Shown: piece by piece, positions 7,611-16,326 of the stretch
Numbering within the stretch: the first letter of the stretch is position 1
How the letters are laid out: each line of letters opens with the position of its first letter
Source: JALZAH01 sp051000755
GTDB taxonomy: Bacteria > Actinomycetota > Acidimicrobiia > Acidimicrobiales > Palsa-688
DNA length: 28,111 nucleotides
Assembly (NCBI GenBank): GCA_051000755.1
Contig: JBPCNZ010000016.1
Span: forward strand, 1-28,111
Reading direction: 5' to 3'
The notes under the pieces: model-generated
What the model was told of the DNA's origin: nothing
The model's input: only the letters and a program-made list of their open reading frames with translations
The model's database searches: none
Made by a program: the position numbers and the translations under genes

Positions 7611-8347
7611 ATGTCAGGACGGCTCGAAGGCAAGATCGCGCTGATCACCGGAGCGGCCCGCGGCCAGGGCCGTAGCCACGCCATTCGACTGGCCCAGGAT
7701 GGTGCCGACGTGATCGCGGCGGACGTCTGCCAGCAGATCGAGTCGGTGGCCTACCCCCTGGCGACACCCGCTGACCTGGCCCGGACCGTCTCGGAGGTGG
7801 AGGCTCTCGGCCGCCGTATCGTCGCCGCCGAGGTCGATGTCCGCGACGCCGGCGCCCTGCGCGCTGCGGTCGCCAATGGCGTCGCCCAGCTCGGTGCCCT
7901 GGACATCGTGGTGGCTAACGCCGGTAGCGGATTGATGTCAGCGGATGTCGATGAGGAGCGGGGCGGCGCCATCACCCTGACCGGTTCCACCCTGGGCCTG
8001 GTCGGGCGCGGGGGCGACGGTACCGGCGGGTCGGACGGCTACTGCGCCAGCAAGCACGCCATCGTGGGCCTGGGACGGACCTGGGCCCACTTGTTGGCCC
8101 CCACAACATCCGTGTGAACTCGGTGCACCCCGCCGGAGCGAACACGCCGATGGTGGTCAACGAGGCGGTGGCCAAGCTGTTCGCCGACGCCCCCGCATCC
8201 AGTGGGGCCGACGTGGGCAACCTGTTGGACGTTCAGCTCATCGAGGCATCTGATGTCAGCAATGCGATCGCCTGGCTCGTCTCCGACGAAGCCCGCTACG
8301 TCACGGGTGTGGCCCTCCCGGTTGATGCCGGGTTCACCGCCAAGTAG
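7611..8347 (+). pseudogene. Mycofactocin-type SDR oxidoreductase, frameshifted and internally deleted
   Basis: A good RBS (AGGGAAGGA) precedes ATG and the Rossmann start GKIALITGAARGQGRSHAIR. The insert between the first strand and ADVCQQIESVAYPLATPADL is typical of mycofactocin-dependent SDRs (NAD(P)-using alcohol dehydrogenases with non-exchangeable cofactor). The catalytic Ser (ITLTGST) and YxxxK (YCASK) are present. There are two lesions. Between VVANAG and GGAITL only about 12 residues remain where relatives have about 42, so the helix with the catalytic Asn (DVNLTG) is missing. The frame also breaks at the C run 8098-8102: adding one C gives LLAPHNIRVNSVHP and continues to the normal tail (ARYVTGVALPVDAG). 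The missing helix makes activity unlikely even if the frameshift is a sequencing error. Confidence 0.8.
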
Positions 8348-8412
8348 CTGATCAGGAGCCTGACCGGCATGGATACGTCCTCGGGTAGTTCCGCGGTGAT
8401 CGTGTGCGAACG

Positions 8413-11400
8413 TCATCTCGAGGGGAGGCCGTCGATGTAGGTGACATCGTTGGTGCGTACCGCGGGGATGGTGTCGCCCGGCACGATGGTCCCGACGAGA
8501 TTCAGTGGGTCGGTGGCGTTGACGACGACGCGCTCACCGCTCCGAGGTGTCTTTCGCATCTGGTTGAGTTGCTCGGCGGCCTCAGGTAGGGCGTACTGCT
8601 CGCCGCTGAATCCGGTCACGAACCGTCCGCCGCGCACGAGCCCCCGGTCTTCCAAGCGCCGGAGGGCCCACTGGACGTCTCGCCACGGCAGCCGGAGCGA
8701 GTCGCGTAGGCTCAGATCCCGGAAGACGACGCCCCAGCGATTGAGGAGCTGCTCGGCGACGGCCTCGGCCAGGTCGTGGCGGTCGATCGCCGTGTCGGGG
8801 GACGGCACCAGGGCCCATCGCCCGGCGCCACCCGCGCCGCCCCGGATGCCGCGCCCGAGTCGAGACAGCCGTCGTGTGCCCGATTGGGGTGCCGTCGGCG
8901 CCACCCTGGCCCGGATGGCGCTGAAGCCGTCGCACATGAGCAGGCCCTGGGTCACCCCTCCCCACAGACCGTGGTTGACGTCTTCGGGGAGGCGGCGGGT
9001 GACCGCGGTCAGATCGGCGAGGAACGAGGCGCCCCGCTGGCGGAGGGCATCGATGATCTCGGCGGTGGCGCCCACCGAAGGGTCGGTCGGCAGGTAACTG
9101 TCCCGAGCGGCGGTGACGAGCCAGGGAAGGTCCCCTCGGAACACGACCGCTATCGGTGTCGCCTTCGATGGCGCGGCGACAGGTCCGTCGCCATCGCCAC
9201 GTGGTCGAGGGGCGAGGCGGAGCCACGCCACCGCTCCGTCGTGGCAGAGCTGGTCCAACCGGGCGGGCTCGTAATGGCGGAGGCGCCGGCACAGCAACTC
9301 CGGTTCCCAGGCGACCGCTGCTGCTTCGAAGCCCTGGAGCTGCTCGATGACCGAGACGAGGCCTCGGTCACCCGAGAGCTGGGTGCCCGGTGCGAGGTGC
9401 TGCCAGCGCAGGAGGAACCGAACGAAATCCTGGGCGGAGGCGGAACGCGTCCTGTCACGGCGGGACCGCCGCGAGTAGGCGTGCATGCGAGCCAGCAGCC
9501 GCCGGGCGACCCACTCGACGGTGTCGGCGTCACCGGAGGACCGGTAGTGGCCCTGCATGGCAAAACCCTCGTTCTGCAACGAGGCGAGAGCGACGGCGAC
9601 CACACCGGGAGCGAGGTTGGTCTCCCGGGCCAGGTCGGAGGCGGTCGTGATACCGACCGCCTCGAGCTGGCCACGGACCATCCGGGTCGCCGCCGCGTGA
9701 TCACCGGCCAGGGCCGCCCGGGCGTCGTCGACAACTTCGGTGACACACCACAGCTCGGTTGCGCCGGCGGCAACGACCTGGGCCCGGCCCCGCCCGACAA
9801 GATCGGTCCACAGAGGCCTCCAGTCGGCCCGGGCCGGAAGGGCGACGAGGGAGGAGAGCAGGTCGTGGAGGTCGTCGGCCGTGATGGGTGTGGCCACGAT
9901 CTCGGCGTGCACCGCCTCGATGGCGTTGGGGTCGAGGGTCCCGATCGTGCCGAGATCGACAGCCAGACCCCGACGCACCTGGACCGCGTTGGTGCGCCGG
10001 TTCTGGAACTCCTCATCGTCGAGGAAGGCGTAGGGACGAGCCGTGACGATCTCATGGGAGAGAACCGATGGCTCGGTGGTGTCGCAGCAGTGCACCCGCA
10101 GGGCACCGGACTCGACCCGTTCGAGCAGGGCGGTGATCCCGTCGATGTCGAGTGCCTCGTGGAGGGTGTCATCGATGCTCTGGCGGACCAGGAGGTGGTC
10201 GGGGATGGTGATCGGTCCCGTGATGTTCTCCTGGCACGCCGCGGCCTGGGGGAACACGGCGGCCATCAGGTCATCCGATTCCATTCGCTGGATGGGTGGC
10301 GGGTTGCGCCTGCCGTTGCGGAAGCGCAGCACGATCAGGGCCCGGTTCAGGTTCCAACGCCACCGGGACTGGAACATCGGCGAGCCCAAGATGGCGTGTT
10401 CGAGGGTGTCCCGCACGGTTCGGGAGGACAGGTAACGCACCACCTCGTCGAGAGGGAAGCTGTGGTGCGGGCCGAGGGAGAGGACGACGGCGTCGTCGGT
10501 CGCAGCCGCCTGGAGCTCGAAGTTGAAGCTCCGGCAGAACTTCTTGCGTAGGGCCAGGCCGAAGGCGCGGTTGATGCGTCCCCCGAACGGCGAGTGGATG
10601 ACCAGCTGCATGCCGCCGGTGTCATCAAAGAACCGCTCGACCACGAGACAGTCCTGGGTCGGCATGACTCCCAGGGCCCCACGCCCGACCGCCAGGTAGT
10701 CGACGATCATCGTCGCAGCATCCGGGCCGATCCCCGCCCGGTCGGTCAGCCACCGACGGGCCCCGTCGGGATCCCCTCCGGCCAGGTGCTCGTCGACGGC
10801 CCGGCGAAGCTTGGAGACCTCCTTGGACAGCTCTGTGGTCCGAGCCGGTGCCTCGCCCAGCCAGAACGGTACGGTCGGCGGGGCGTCCCCCGCGTCCCGG
10901 ACCCGTACGACACCTGCCTCCACACGGCGTATCTGCCAGCTGTGCGTGCCCAACAGGAAGATGTCGCCGGGCGAAGACTCAACGGCCCAGTCCTCGTTGA
11001 CGGTGCCGACGACCGTCTCATCAGGGTCAGCGACGACTCGGTAGTCGCCGGTTTCGGGAATGGCGCCCCCCGAGGTCGCAGCAGCCAGGCGAGCGCCCCG
11101 GCGGGCCCGCAGCTCGCCGTTGATCGGGTCCTGGTGCACATAGGCGCCGCGCCGTCCCCGGCCCGTCTCGATGCCGGCGCTGACCAGCTCGACCACGTCG
11201 TCGAACTGGGCCCGGGTCATGTCCATGTAGGGGGCGGCCCTGCGGATCAGATCGAAGAGGTCGTCGGTCCGCCACTCTCTGGCCGCCACCTCGGCGACGA
11301 TGTGCTGGGCGGCGATGTCGAGAGGCAGTCGGGCCGGCACGATGGCATCGAGGTCCCCGGCCCGCACCGCGGAGAGAAGGGCGGTGCATTCCACCAGCTC

Positions 11401-12591
11401 GTCGCGGGTCAAGGGGTACAGCCGGCCCTTCGGTGTACCGGCGCGGGTGTGGTTGGAGCGGCCCACTCGCTGGAGGAAGGTGGCGATGCTTCGCGGGGAC
11501 CCGATCTGGCAGACCAGCTCGACCGGCCCGATATCGATGCCGAGCTCCAGGGAAGCCGTTGCTACCAGGGCCCGCAGCTCACCGGCCCGCAGCCGCCCTT
11601 CGACGCGGTAACGCCGGTCTTTGGACAAGCTGCCATGGTGGGCGGCGACCACGTCGTCACCCAGACGTTCGCCGAGCTCGTGGGCGAGGCGCTCCGCCAG
11701 GCGGCGAGTGTTGACGAAGACCAACGTGGTGCGGTGCTCGCTGACCAGGACGGCGATCCGGTCGAGCACGCTGGCGAGCTGCTCGGCTGAGGCCACCGCC
11801 TCCAACTCCCCATCGGGCAACTCCAGCCCGAGGTCGACGTGGCGTTGATGTCCGACGTCCACCATGGCCGGCAACGGCCGGTCACCGACGAGGAGCCGCC
11901 CGACTGTTTGCAAGGGGCGCTGCGTCGCCGAGAGCCCGATGCGAACAGGGCGCCGGTCGCACAACGCCTCGAGGCGCTCCAGGGTGACGGCCAGGTGCGA
12001 GCCTCGTTTGTCCCGCGCCACGGCGTGAATCTCGTCGACGATCACCGTCTCGACAGTCCGCAGCGCCTCCCGTCCCCGCTCGCTGGTCACCAGCAGATAC
12101 AGCGATTCGGGGGTCGTCACGACGAAGCCCGGAGGCCGGCGCAGCATCCGGGCCCGCTGGGCACTCGTGGTGTCCCCCGTACGCACCCCCACCTCGAGGG
12201 TCGGGCACGACAAACCGAGCTCCGAGGCCACCGCAGCTATCTCGTCCAGCGGTCGCTGCAGGTTCTCGGCGATGTCAACGGCCAGGGCCCGCAGAGGCGA
12301 AACGTAGACGACCCGGGCGATCTCGGAGATCTCCTGGCCTGCCTCGTGGGCCCGGTACAGCGAGTCGATCGCCATGAGAAAACCGGCAAGGGTCTTACCG
12401 GACCCCGTCGGGGCTGCGATCAACGTGTCGAGGCCGGCGGCGATCAGAGGCCAACCCTGAGCCTGCGATTCGGTCGGGCCGTCAGGAAATCGACGCCGGA
12501 ACCAGCCGGCTATGGCCGGATGGAAGCCGTCGACCGTCCCGACCGAGCCAACTCCGACAGGTGACTCCGGTACCAGCAGCATGATCCTCAA
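8413..12591 (-). CDS. lhr: Lhr family DNA helicase (superfamily 2, large)
   Basis: The 1392-residue protein has SF2 helicase motifs in order: Q-motif region (PTESQAQGWPLI), Walker A PTGSGKT (residues 61-67), motif Ia SPLRAL, motif Ib TTPESLY, Walker B DEIH (186-189), motif III SAT (221-223), then in the second RecA domain VFVNTRR, ATASLELGIDIG and QRVGRSNH. The DEIH box, the winged-helix region after motif VI and the very long C-terminal part (about residues 850-1392) match bacterial full-length Lhr, a 3'-5' ATP-dependent helicase active on RNA:DNA hybrids and connected with DNA repair. The open frame begins at a TTG at 12591; an ATG lies three codons later at 12582. It is 42 nt downstream of the DAC-domain gene and probably co-transcribed with it. 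Confidence 0.92.
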   Translation of the reverse strand: MRIMLLVPESPVGVGSVGTVDGFHPAIAGWFRRRFPDGPTESQAQGWPLIAAGLDTLIAAPTGSGKTLAGFLMAIDSLYRAHEAGQEISEIARVVYVSPLRALAVDIAENLQRPLDEIAAVASELGLSCPTLEVGVRTGDTTSAQRARMLRRPPGFVVTTPESLYLLVTSERGREALRTVETVIVDEIHAVARDKRGSHLAVTLERLEALCDRRPVRIGLSATQRPLQTVGRLLVGDRPLPAMVDVGHQRHVDLGLELPDGELEAVASAEQLASVLDRIAVLVSEHRTTLVFVNTRRLAERLAHELGERLGDDVVAAHHGSLSKDRRYRVEGRLRAGELRALVATASLELGIDIGPVELVCQIGSPRSIATFLQRVGRSNHTRAGTPKGRLYPLTRDELVECTALLSAVRAGDLDAIVPARLPLDIAAQHIVAEVAAREWRTDDLFDLIRRAAPYMDMTRAQFDDVVELVSAGIETGRGRRGAYVHQDPINGELRARRGARLAAATSGGAIPETGDYRVVADPDETVVGTVNEDWAVESSPGDIFLLGTHSWQIRRVEAGVVRVRDAGDAPPTVPFWLGEAPARTTELSKEVSKLRRAVDEHLAGGDPDGARRWLTDRAGIGPDAATMIVDYLAVGRGALGVMPTQDCLVVERFFDDTGGMQLVIHSPFGGRINRAFGLALRKKFCRSFNFELQAAATDDAVVLSLGPHHSFPLDEVVRYLSSRTVRDTLEHAILGSPMFQSRWRWNLNRALIVLRFRNGRRNPPPIQRMESDDLMAAVFPQAAACQENITGPITIPDHLLVRQSIDDTLHEALDIDGITALLERVESGALRVHCCDTTEPSVLSHEIVTARPYAFLDDEEFQNRRTNAVQVRRGLAVDLGTIGTLDPNAIEAVHAEIVATPITADDLHDLLSSLVALPARADWRPLWTDLVGRGRAQVVAAGATELWCVTEVVDDARAALAGDHAAATRMVRGQLEAVGITTASDLARETNLAPGVVAVALASLQNEGFAMQGHYRSSGDADTVEWVARRLLARMHAYSRRSRRDRTRSASAQDFVRFLLRWQHLAPGTQLSGDRGLVSVIEQLQGFEAAAVAWEPELLCRRLRHYEPARLDQLCHDGAVAWLRLAPRPRGDGDGPVAAPSKATPIAVVFRGDLPWLVTAARDSYLPTDPSVGATAEIIDALRQRGASFLADLTAVTRRLPEDVNHGLWGGVTQGLLMCDGFSAIRARVAPTAPQSGTRRLSRLGRGIRGGAGGAGRWALVPSPDTAIDRHDLAEAVAEQLLNRWGVVFRDLSLRDSLRLPWRDVQWALRRLEDRGLVRGGRFVTGFSGEQYALPEAAEQLNQMRKTPRSGERVVVNATDPLNLVGTIVPGDTIPAVRTNDVTYIDGLPSR

Positions 12592-12633
12592 TGGTAGGCA
12601 ATACCTGCGACATCCGGCCGAAGCCGGGATCCC

Positions 12634-13588
12634 TCAGTCCCGGGTGTCCGAGCGACCCAGCATCTCGCCTTGACGGAGGATGGAGACCGGGCCGTCCTCG
12701 CTCACTGCGATCACGGTGGCCAGGGGGTCGTCGTAGCTGTAGCGGCGCCCGGAGGTATGACGGGTGCCTCCGAGCGCCTCGACGTTGACTTCGGCGGCCC
12801 GGCTCGGCCCCAGACGTACCCCGAGCTGGCGCAGGACCCCGTCGAGGTCGAAGATGGCGGCGCCCGTCTACCTGGCCCAGGGCGTGGCGCAGCGGGGCCA
12901 GATGAGAGGCTCGACGAATCTGCAGGGGGGGCGGTGTCGGAAGCCGCCCCTCAACCGGGGGTCCTGGCTCGGTGCCGGGCCGGTAGATCAGCAGGGAGCC
13001 GATACCCATCGATCCCAGGTCGTGAACAGCGAACGCCAAGAGCGCCTTGACCACCTCGGGATCGCCGTGGACCGGGGAGGCGGTGACGACGTCGATCCAG
13101 TCGCTCACGGGAGGCTCGTGGCTCCAGGTGAAGCCGCCCCAGCGCAGCACGCCAAAGCTTCCTACCACCCGTACCGACCCCGCCGGATGGCGCTGAACAA
13201 TCGTGGCCTCCAGCCTGCTGGCCAGGACCACGAGGTCGCGTTCCGAGCCCGTCGGCCGATCGAACAGCACCCATTCCGTCGTGCCATCGGTGCGCCGCAG
13301 AAGCCAGGTCGACAGCCCGTCGGCAAAGCGACGGGCGGCCGCGAGCGGTTGCTGGTCCAGCGGCATGCGGGTGATGTCGAGCTGCGTCCCCGACGCCCAG
13401 GTGGCCGAATCGGCGGTGGGCTCGAGGATCGTGCCACCGCTTGGCACTCGCCGCTCGTGAACAGCCGGTCGCAGAGCGTGATCGATCTCCTCCACCAACA
13501 TCGACCCGAAGTCCCCCTCGAGGAGCAGGCCGGCTTCCTCGAGCTCCTCGGCGAGTCGTTGTAGCGGCCCTGTTCGGCGCGTGGGCAT
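12634..13588 (-). CDS. DAC (diadenylate cyclase) domain protein with novel N-terminal region, frameshifted
   Basis: The starting frame encodes about 240 plausible residues ending HALGQVDG and then degenerates. Removing one base from the CCC run at 12863-12865 (GGG on the coding strand) restores DGAAIFDLDGVLRQLG, GGTRHTSGRRYSY, TVIAVSEDGPVSIL and a TGA at 12634, giving 317 residues. DGA (241-243) and the GTRH block (274-277) are the two signature motifs of DisA-type diadenylate cyclases, which make c-di-AMP from two ATP. The usual RHR reads RHT here. Residues 1-180 are not a known DisA or CdaA partner that I can name, and no membrane helix is visible. The gene is 42 nt from both the VOC gene upstream and Lhr downstream, so it sits inside the six-gene minus-strand run. 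Confidence 0.72.
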
Positions 13589-13630
13589 CGGCGGGGACGC
13601 TACCGCCGGTCGGCGCCGGCGGTCAGAAGG

Positions 13631-14059
13631 TCACGATCGTTCGTAGGAGAACTCCATGACCTGGGTGAGGCGAATGTTGTTGCCCGAGGGGTCTCGGAAC
13701 GACGTGTCGATGCCGTAGGGCTGCGGAGTCGGAGGATCGTTGAACACCACGCCTCGTGCGGAGAGCTCCGCATAGCTGGCTGAGCAGTCGTCGGTGGTGA
13801 GGAACAACGTGCCTCCCGCACCCTTGGCTACGAGCTCGCCGAGCTGCTCGCTGCTGGACGCGTCGAGCATGGGTGGGCCGGGGACGGGCATGAGTACCAG
13901 CCCCACGTCGGCCTGGTCCGACGGCCCCACGACCAACCAGCGAAAGTTCCATCCCTCCATGGTCACGTCTGCCCGAACCTCCCATCCAAGTTTCTTGGTG
14001 TAGAAGGCGAGTGCCTCGTTCTGATCGTGGACCCAGAACTGTGCGTTGGCGATCTGCAT
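13631..14059 (-). CDS. VOC family (glyoxalase/bleomycin-resistance-like) protein
   Basis: The 142-residue protein opens MQIANAQFWVHDQNEALAFY, followed by a LGWEVRADV strand, and ends with DPSGNNIRLTQVMEF. These are the paired beta-alpha-beta-beta-beta modules of the vicinal-oxygen-chelate fold. The terminal DPSGN motif is the usual landmark. Metal ligands cannot be assigned with confidence. An AGGAGG RBS lies about 8 nt before the ATG at 14059, which settles the start. It follows the AraC-type regulator by 41 nt. AraC-VOC pairs are common in actinobacteria, so the regulator probably controls this gene in response to a small molecule. Confidence 0.88.
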   Translation of the reverse strand: MQIANAQFWVHDQNEALAFYTKKLGWEVRADVTMEGWNFRWLVVGPSDQADVGLVLMPVPGPPMLDASSSEQLGELVAKGAGGTLFLTTDDCSASYAELSARGVVFNDPPTPQPYGIDTSFRDPSGNNIRLTQVMEFSYERS

Positions 14060-14100
14060 GCTGTCGTCCTCCTGGTTCGGCTGTGGGACCAACGCTAGGG

Positions 14101-14529
14101 TCAGGCAACCTCGCCGGCTTCTCGAAACGTGCGGTTCGGCGGCCGTCCGTAGGCCAGTGCCATACAGCGAGGGATCCGGACCAGGGCGCGGGCCGGTGGG
14201 AAGGTGGCGCGGTAGGTGAGGGGGCGCATCCCGAACACCCGCCGGAAGCTTGTTGTGAACGACCCGAGGCTGCTCAGGCCGACCGCGAGGCAAATCTCGG
14301 TGACGGGCCGGTCCGTGGTCCGAAGCAACGACGCCGCTCGCTCGAGACGCCGGGTCAACAGATACTGGTGAGGCGATTCGCCGAAGGTGCGGCGGAACTC
14401 GCGGCTGAAGTAGGCGGGGGAGAGACAGGCAGCCGCGGCCAGGTCGGCTACCAGGAGCGGCTCGAAGTAATGGGCATCAACGAGGTCTCTGGCCCGAAGC
14501 AGGTGACGGGCACGTGGCAGATCCACCAT
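14101..14529 (-). CDS. AraC family transcriptional regulator (HTH domain only)
   Basis: The protein of 142 residues consists almost entirely of an AraC-type double helix-turn-helix. First helix pair: LLVADLAAAACLSPAYFSRE, then FRRTFGESPHQYLLTRRLE. Second: PVTEICLAVGLSSLGSFTTS, then FRRVFGMRPLTYR. The ligand-binding domain of classical AraC proteins is absent; a short tail of about 25 residues follows. I placed the start at the ATG giving MVDLPRARHLL. An upstream GTG at 14604 is open but overlaps the stop of the DUF427 gene. The next gene downstream is the VOC protein, its likely target. Confidence 0.88.
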   Translation of the reverse strand: MVDLPRARHLLRARDLVDAHYFEPLLVADLAAAACLSPAYFSREFRRTFGESPHQYLLTRRLERAASLLRTTDRPVTEICLAVGLSSLGSFTTSFRRVFGMRPLTYRATFPPARALVRIPRCMALAYGRPPNRTFREAGEVA

Positions 14530-14600
14530 GCCCCGAATGTAGCGACCTAGCAGGCCGTGACCGACATGGAGGACCTCCTTGGTGGAGAGGCGGGCTGGCC

Positions 14601-15473
14601 TCACCGAACCAGGTGGTGAGGGATCCCCTCATCGACGCCCAAGTCCCGGTCGATGCCGTGGGCGATCACAGCCTGACCCGGCTCAGGTCTCAACGGGTTG
14701 TCATCGATCTGTACGCAGACCTTGTCGGGCTCGAACGACACCAGATCAGCGATGCGGCTGACCTCAGCCCACGCGTTTCGATAGGACCACCCCGCCCGCC
14801 TCGCATCGCCGATGTCGTAGTAGTTGGCTAGTCCCTTGTAAGGACAGAACGTCTGGCCGTCGACGGGGGTGAGTGCTGACTGATCGACGTCTTCGCGGCG
14901 AACGTACCAGCGCGGGGCGAAGCCCGACTCGTAGAGAACGAGAGGGCTCGTGGTGTCCGCGATCACCTGCCTACCGGCAGTGACCACCAGGTGGCGCGAC
15001 GTCTGGCGGATGTCGTTGCGGTGGTAGCTGTCAGCGGCGTGGCCGACGATCCTTTCGTCTTCTTCGTAGAAGGCGTCCATGGCACGCCAGGCGAAGGCAA
15101 CTCGCCCTTCCAGTTCGTTGGCGTGGGCGGGCAGGTCGCTGTGCTGCCATGCGCCCCGGGGTGTGACCCGGCTCCCGGCCCGGATGGTGAACCAGCGGAC
15201 AGGGCCGAGGTCCTGATGTCGGGTGACGGTCTCCTCCCTCTCCAGACCAACCGGGATCACATCGCCACGGGGGAAGTAGGCAACGGGATACCGGTTGGGC
15301 TCGTGGAGCAAGACGACGTCCTCGCTGTCGGCGACCCATGCGCCGCCATGCAGGGCACGCATGCGTCGCCGCAGTGGTTCGGCGAACAGGAGTCGTTCGG
15401 GGAGCGGGGCGGGGACAAGGAACCGGCCCGCCGCCTTCGGGGAGAGCGGACCTTGCTGCCAGGAGAGACCCAC
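14601..15473 (-). CDS. Tandem DUF427 protein
   Basis: Two copies of the DUF427 fold lie in tandem in 290 residues. The first spans about residues 30-130 (the VVLLHEPNRYPVAYFPRGDV stretch, later GAWQHSDLP). The second spans about residues 170-270 (ADTTSPLVLYESGFAPRWYV, then TFCPYKGLANYYD). The pattern of E-x-(G/N)-(F/Y)-x-(P)-x-x-Y-(F/V) followed by a CPYKG-type turn is typical. The biochemical role of the family is not settled. An ATG or GTG further upstream would run into the neighbouring SDR gene, 18 nt away, so the 15473 start is preferred. It belongs to the minus-strand run with the SDR and AraC genes. Confidence 0.85.
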   Translation of the reverse strand: MGLSWQQGPLSPKAAGRFLVPAPLPERLLFAEPLRRRMRALHGGAWVADSEDVVLLHEPNRYPVAYFPRGDVIPVGLEREETVTRHQDLGPVRWFTIRAGSRVTPRGAWQHSDLPAHANELEGRVAFAWRAMDAFYEEDERIVGHAADSYHRNDIRQTSRHLVVTAGRQVIADTTSPLVLYESGFAPRWYVRREDVDQSALTPVDGQTFCPYKGLANYYDIGDARRAGWSYRNAWAEVSRIADLVSFEPDKVCVQIDDNPLRPEPGQAVIAHGIDRDLGVDEGIPHHLVR

Positions 15474-15491
15474 AGTCGTTGCCTTTCATTC

Positions 15492-16205
15492 TCAGATGAG
15501 TCGTTCCCCACCGTCGACATGGAGGGTCACGCCGGTGAGGAAGGTGTTGGTCAGGGCGAACAGGACACCTTCGGCGATGTCGCCGGTGGTCCCGATGCGC
15601 CGGGCGGGATTGCGGTGGGTCATGTCCGCGAACATGTCGGCCTTGGCTCCCGCTCCGAGGGCGTCCCAGGCGCCGGTGTCGATGACCCCAGGAGAGATGG
15701 CGTTGACCCGGATGGGTGCCAACTCGAGAGCGAGGGAACGCGTGAGGGTGTCAGCAGCGCCGTTGGTAATGGCCACGCCCAGGGTTCCGACGGCGATCTT
15801 GAAGGCTGCAACACCGGAGAAGATCACAAACGAGCCCCTCACCCGAGGAGCTAGGTGCTTCGCCAGCATCAGGGGGGCGATGACCTTGGTGTCAAACGAC
15901 AGCCTGATCGCGTCCCTTTCCAGATGAGGGACCTCGCCTCTGGCTCGCGACGATGCGGTGGAGACGACATGGTCGATCGAGCCGAGCCGAGCGCCCAAGG
16001 TGGCGATCGACGCGTCGTCGGTGACGTCCACGACGTCGGTCGTCACCCTCGGCTCGTCGCCGTAGGCTCCCGCAAGCACGGCCCGATCGCGACCAGCGGC
16101 GATGACCTGCGATCCGGCATCGCGGGCGGCGATGACCACGGCATGGGCGATACCGCTGCTCCGACCGATGACAAGCACTCTTTGGTCCACTAGCGATCGA
16201 CTCAT
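15492..16205 (-). CDS. Divergent SDR family protein lacking the catalytic Tyr/Lys pair
   Basis: The 237-residue protein has an SDR Rossmann start (RVLVIGRSSGIAHAV in place of TGxxxGIG), a VVDVTDD cofactor-edge segment, and a typical later half (SLALELAPIRVNAISPGVID, then TGVTLHVDGG). At the usual YxxxK site the sequence reads VAITNGA, so the Tyr position is Val and the Lys position is Asn. The serine before it (FVIFSG) remains. Some SDR subfamilies are known with this change; their chemistry is unclear, and they may bind cofactor without classical dehydrogenase activity. The ATG at 16205 has GGAGG about 10 nt upstream. The divergent CGNR regulator suggests that it controls this gene. Confidence 0.83.
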   Translation of the reverse strand: MSRSLVDQRVLVIGRSSGIAHAVVIAARDAGSQVIAAGRDRAVLAGAYGDEPRVTTDVVDVTDDASIATLGARLGSIDHVVSTASSRARGEVPHLERDAIRLSFDTKVIAPLMLAKHLAPRVRGSFVIFSGVAAFKIAVGTLGVAITNGAADTLTRSLALELAPIRVNAISPGVIDTGAWDALGAGAKADMFADMTHRNPARRIGTTGDIAEGVLFALTNTFLTGVTLHVDGGERLI

Positions 16206-16326
16206 GCGATGAAGACCTCCGTCATCGGTATAACCCTCACACTCAAGCGAGATGGTTAGGAGGCGTCAATAAGTATCACGTGAGCTTCTAACCTGTCAAG
16301 AGCCATAACATGGTTAGAGTGGAACC
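16206..16326. promoter_or_regulatory. Divergent promoter region with repeated GGTTAG sites
   Basis: The 121 nt between the SDR and CGNR genes is AT-rich for this genome. It holds ATGGTTAG at 16252-16259 and again at 16310-16317. The inverted copy TCTAACC lies at 16287-16293 and forms 7-bp arms with GGTTAGA at 16312-16318, around an 18-nt spacer. A perfect 8-bp palindrome TCACGTGA lies at 16276-16283. These are candidate operators for the adjacent CGNR protein. The -10/-35 positions are not clear enough to call. Confidence 0.45.

Noticed and set aside
8776..10551. Long plus-strand open frame (591 codons) opposite the helicase gene
   Set aside because: It is antisense to the motif-bearing Lhr helicase, has Gly/Asp/Arg-rich content with no domains, and reflects GC-rich codon structure.
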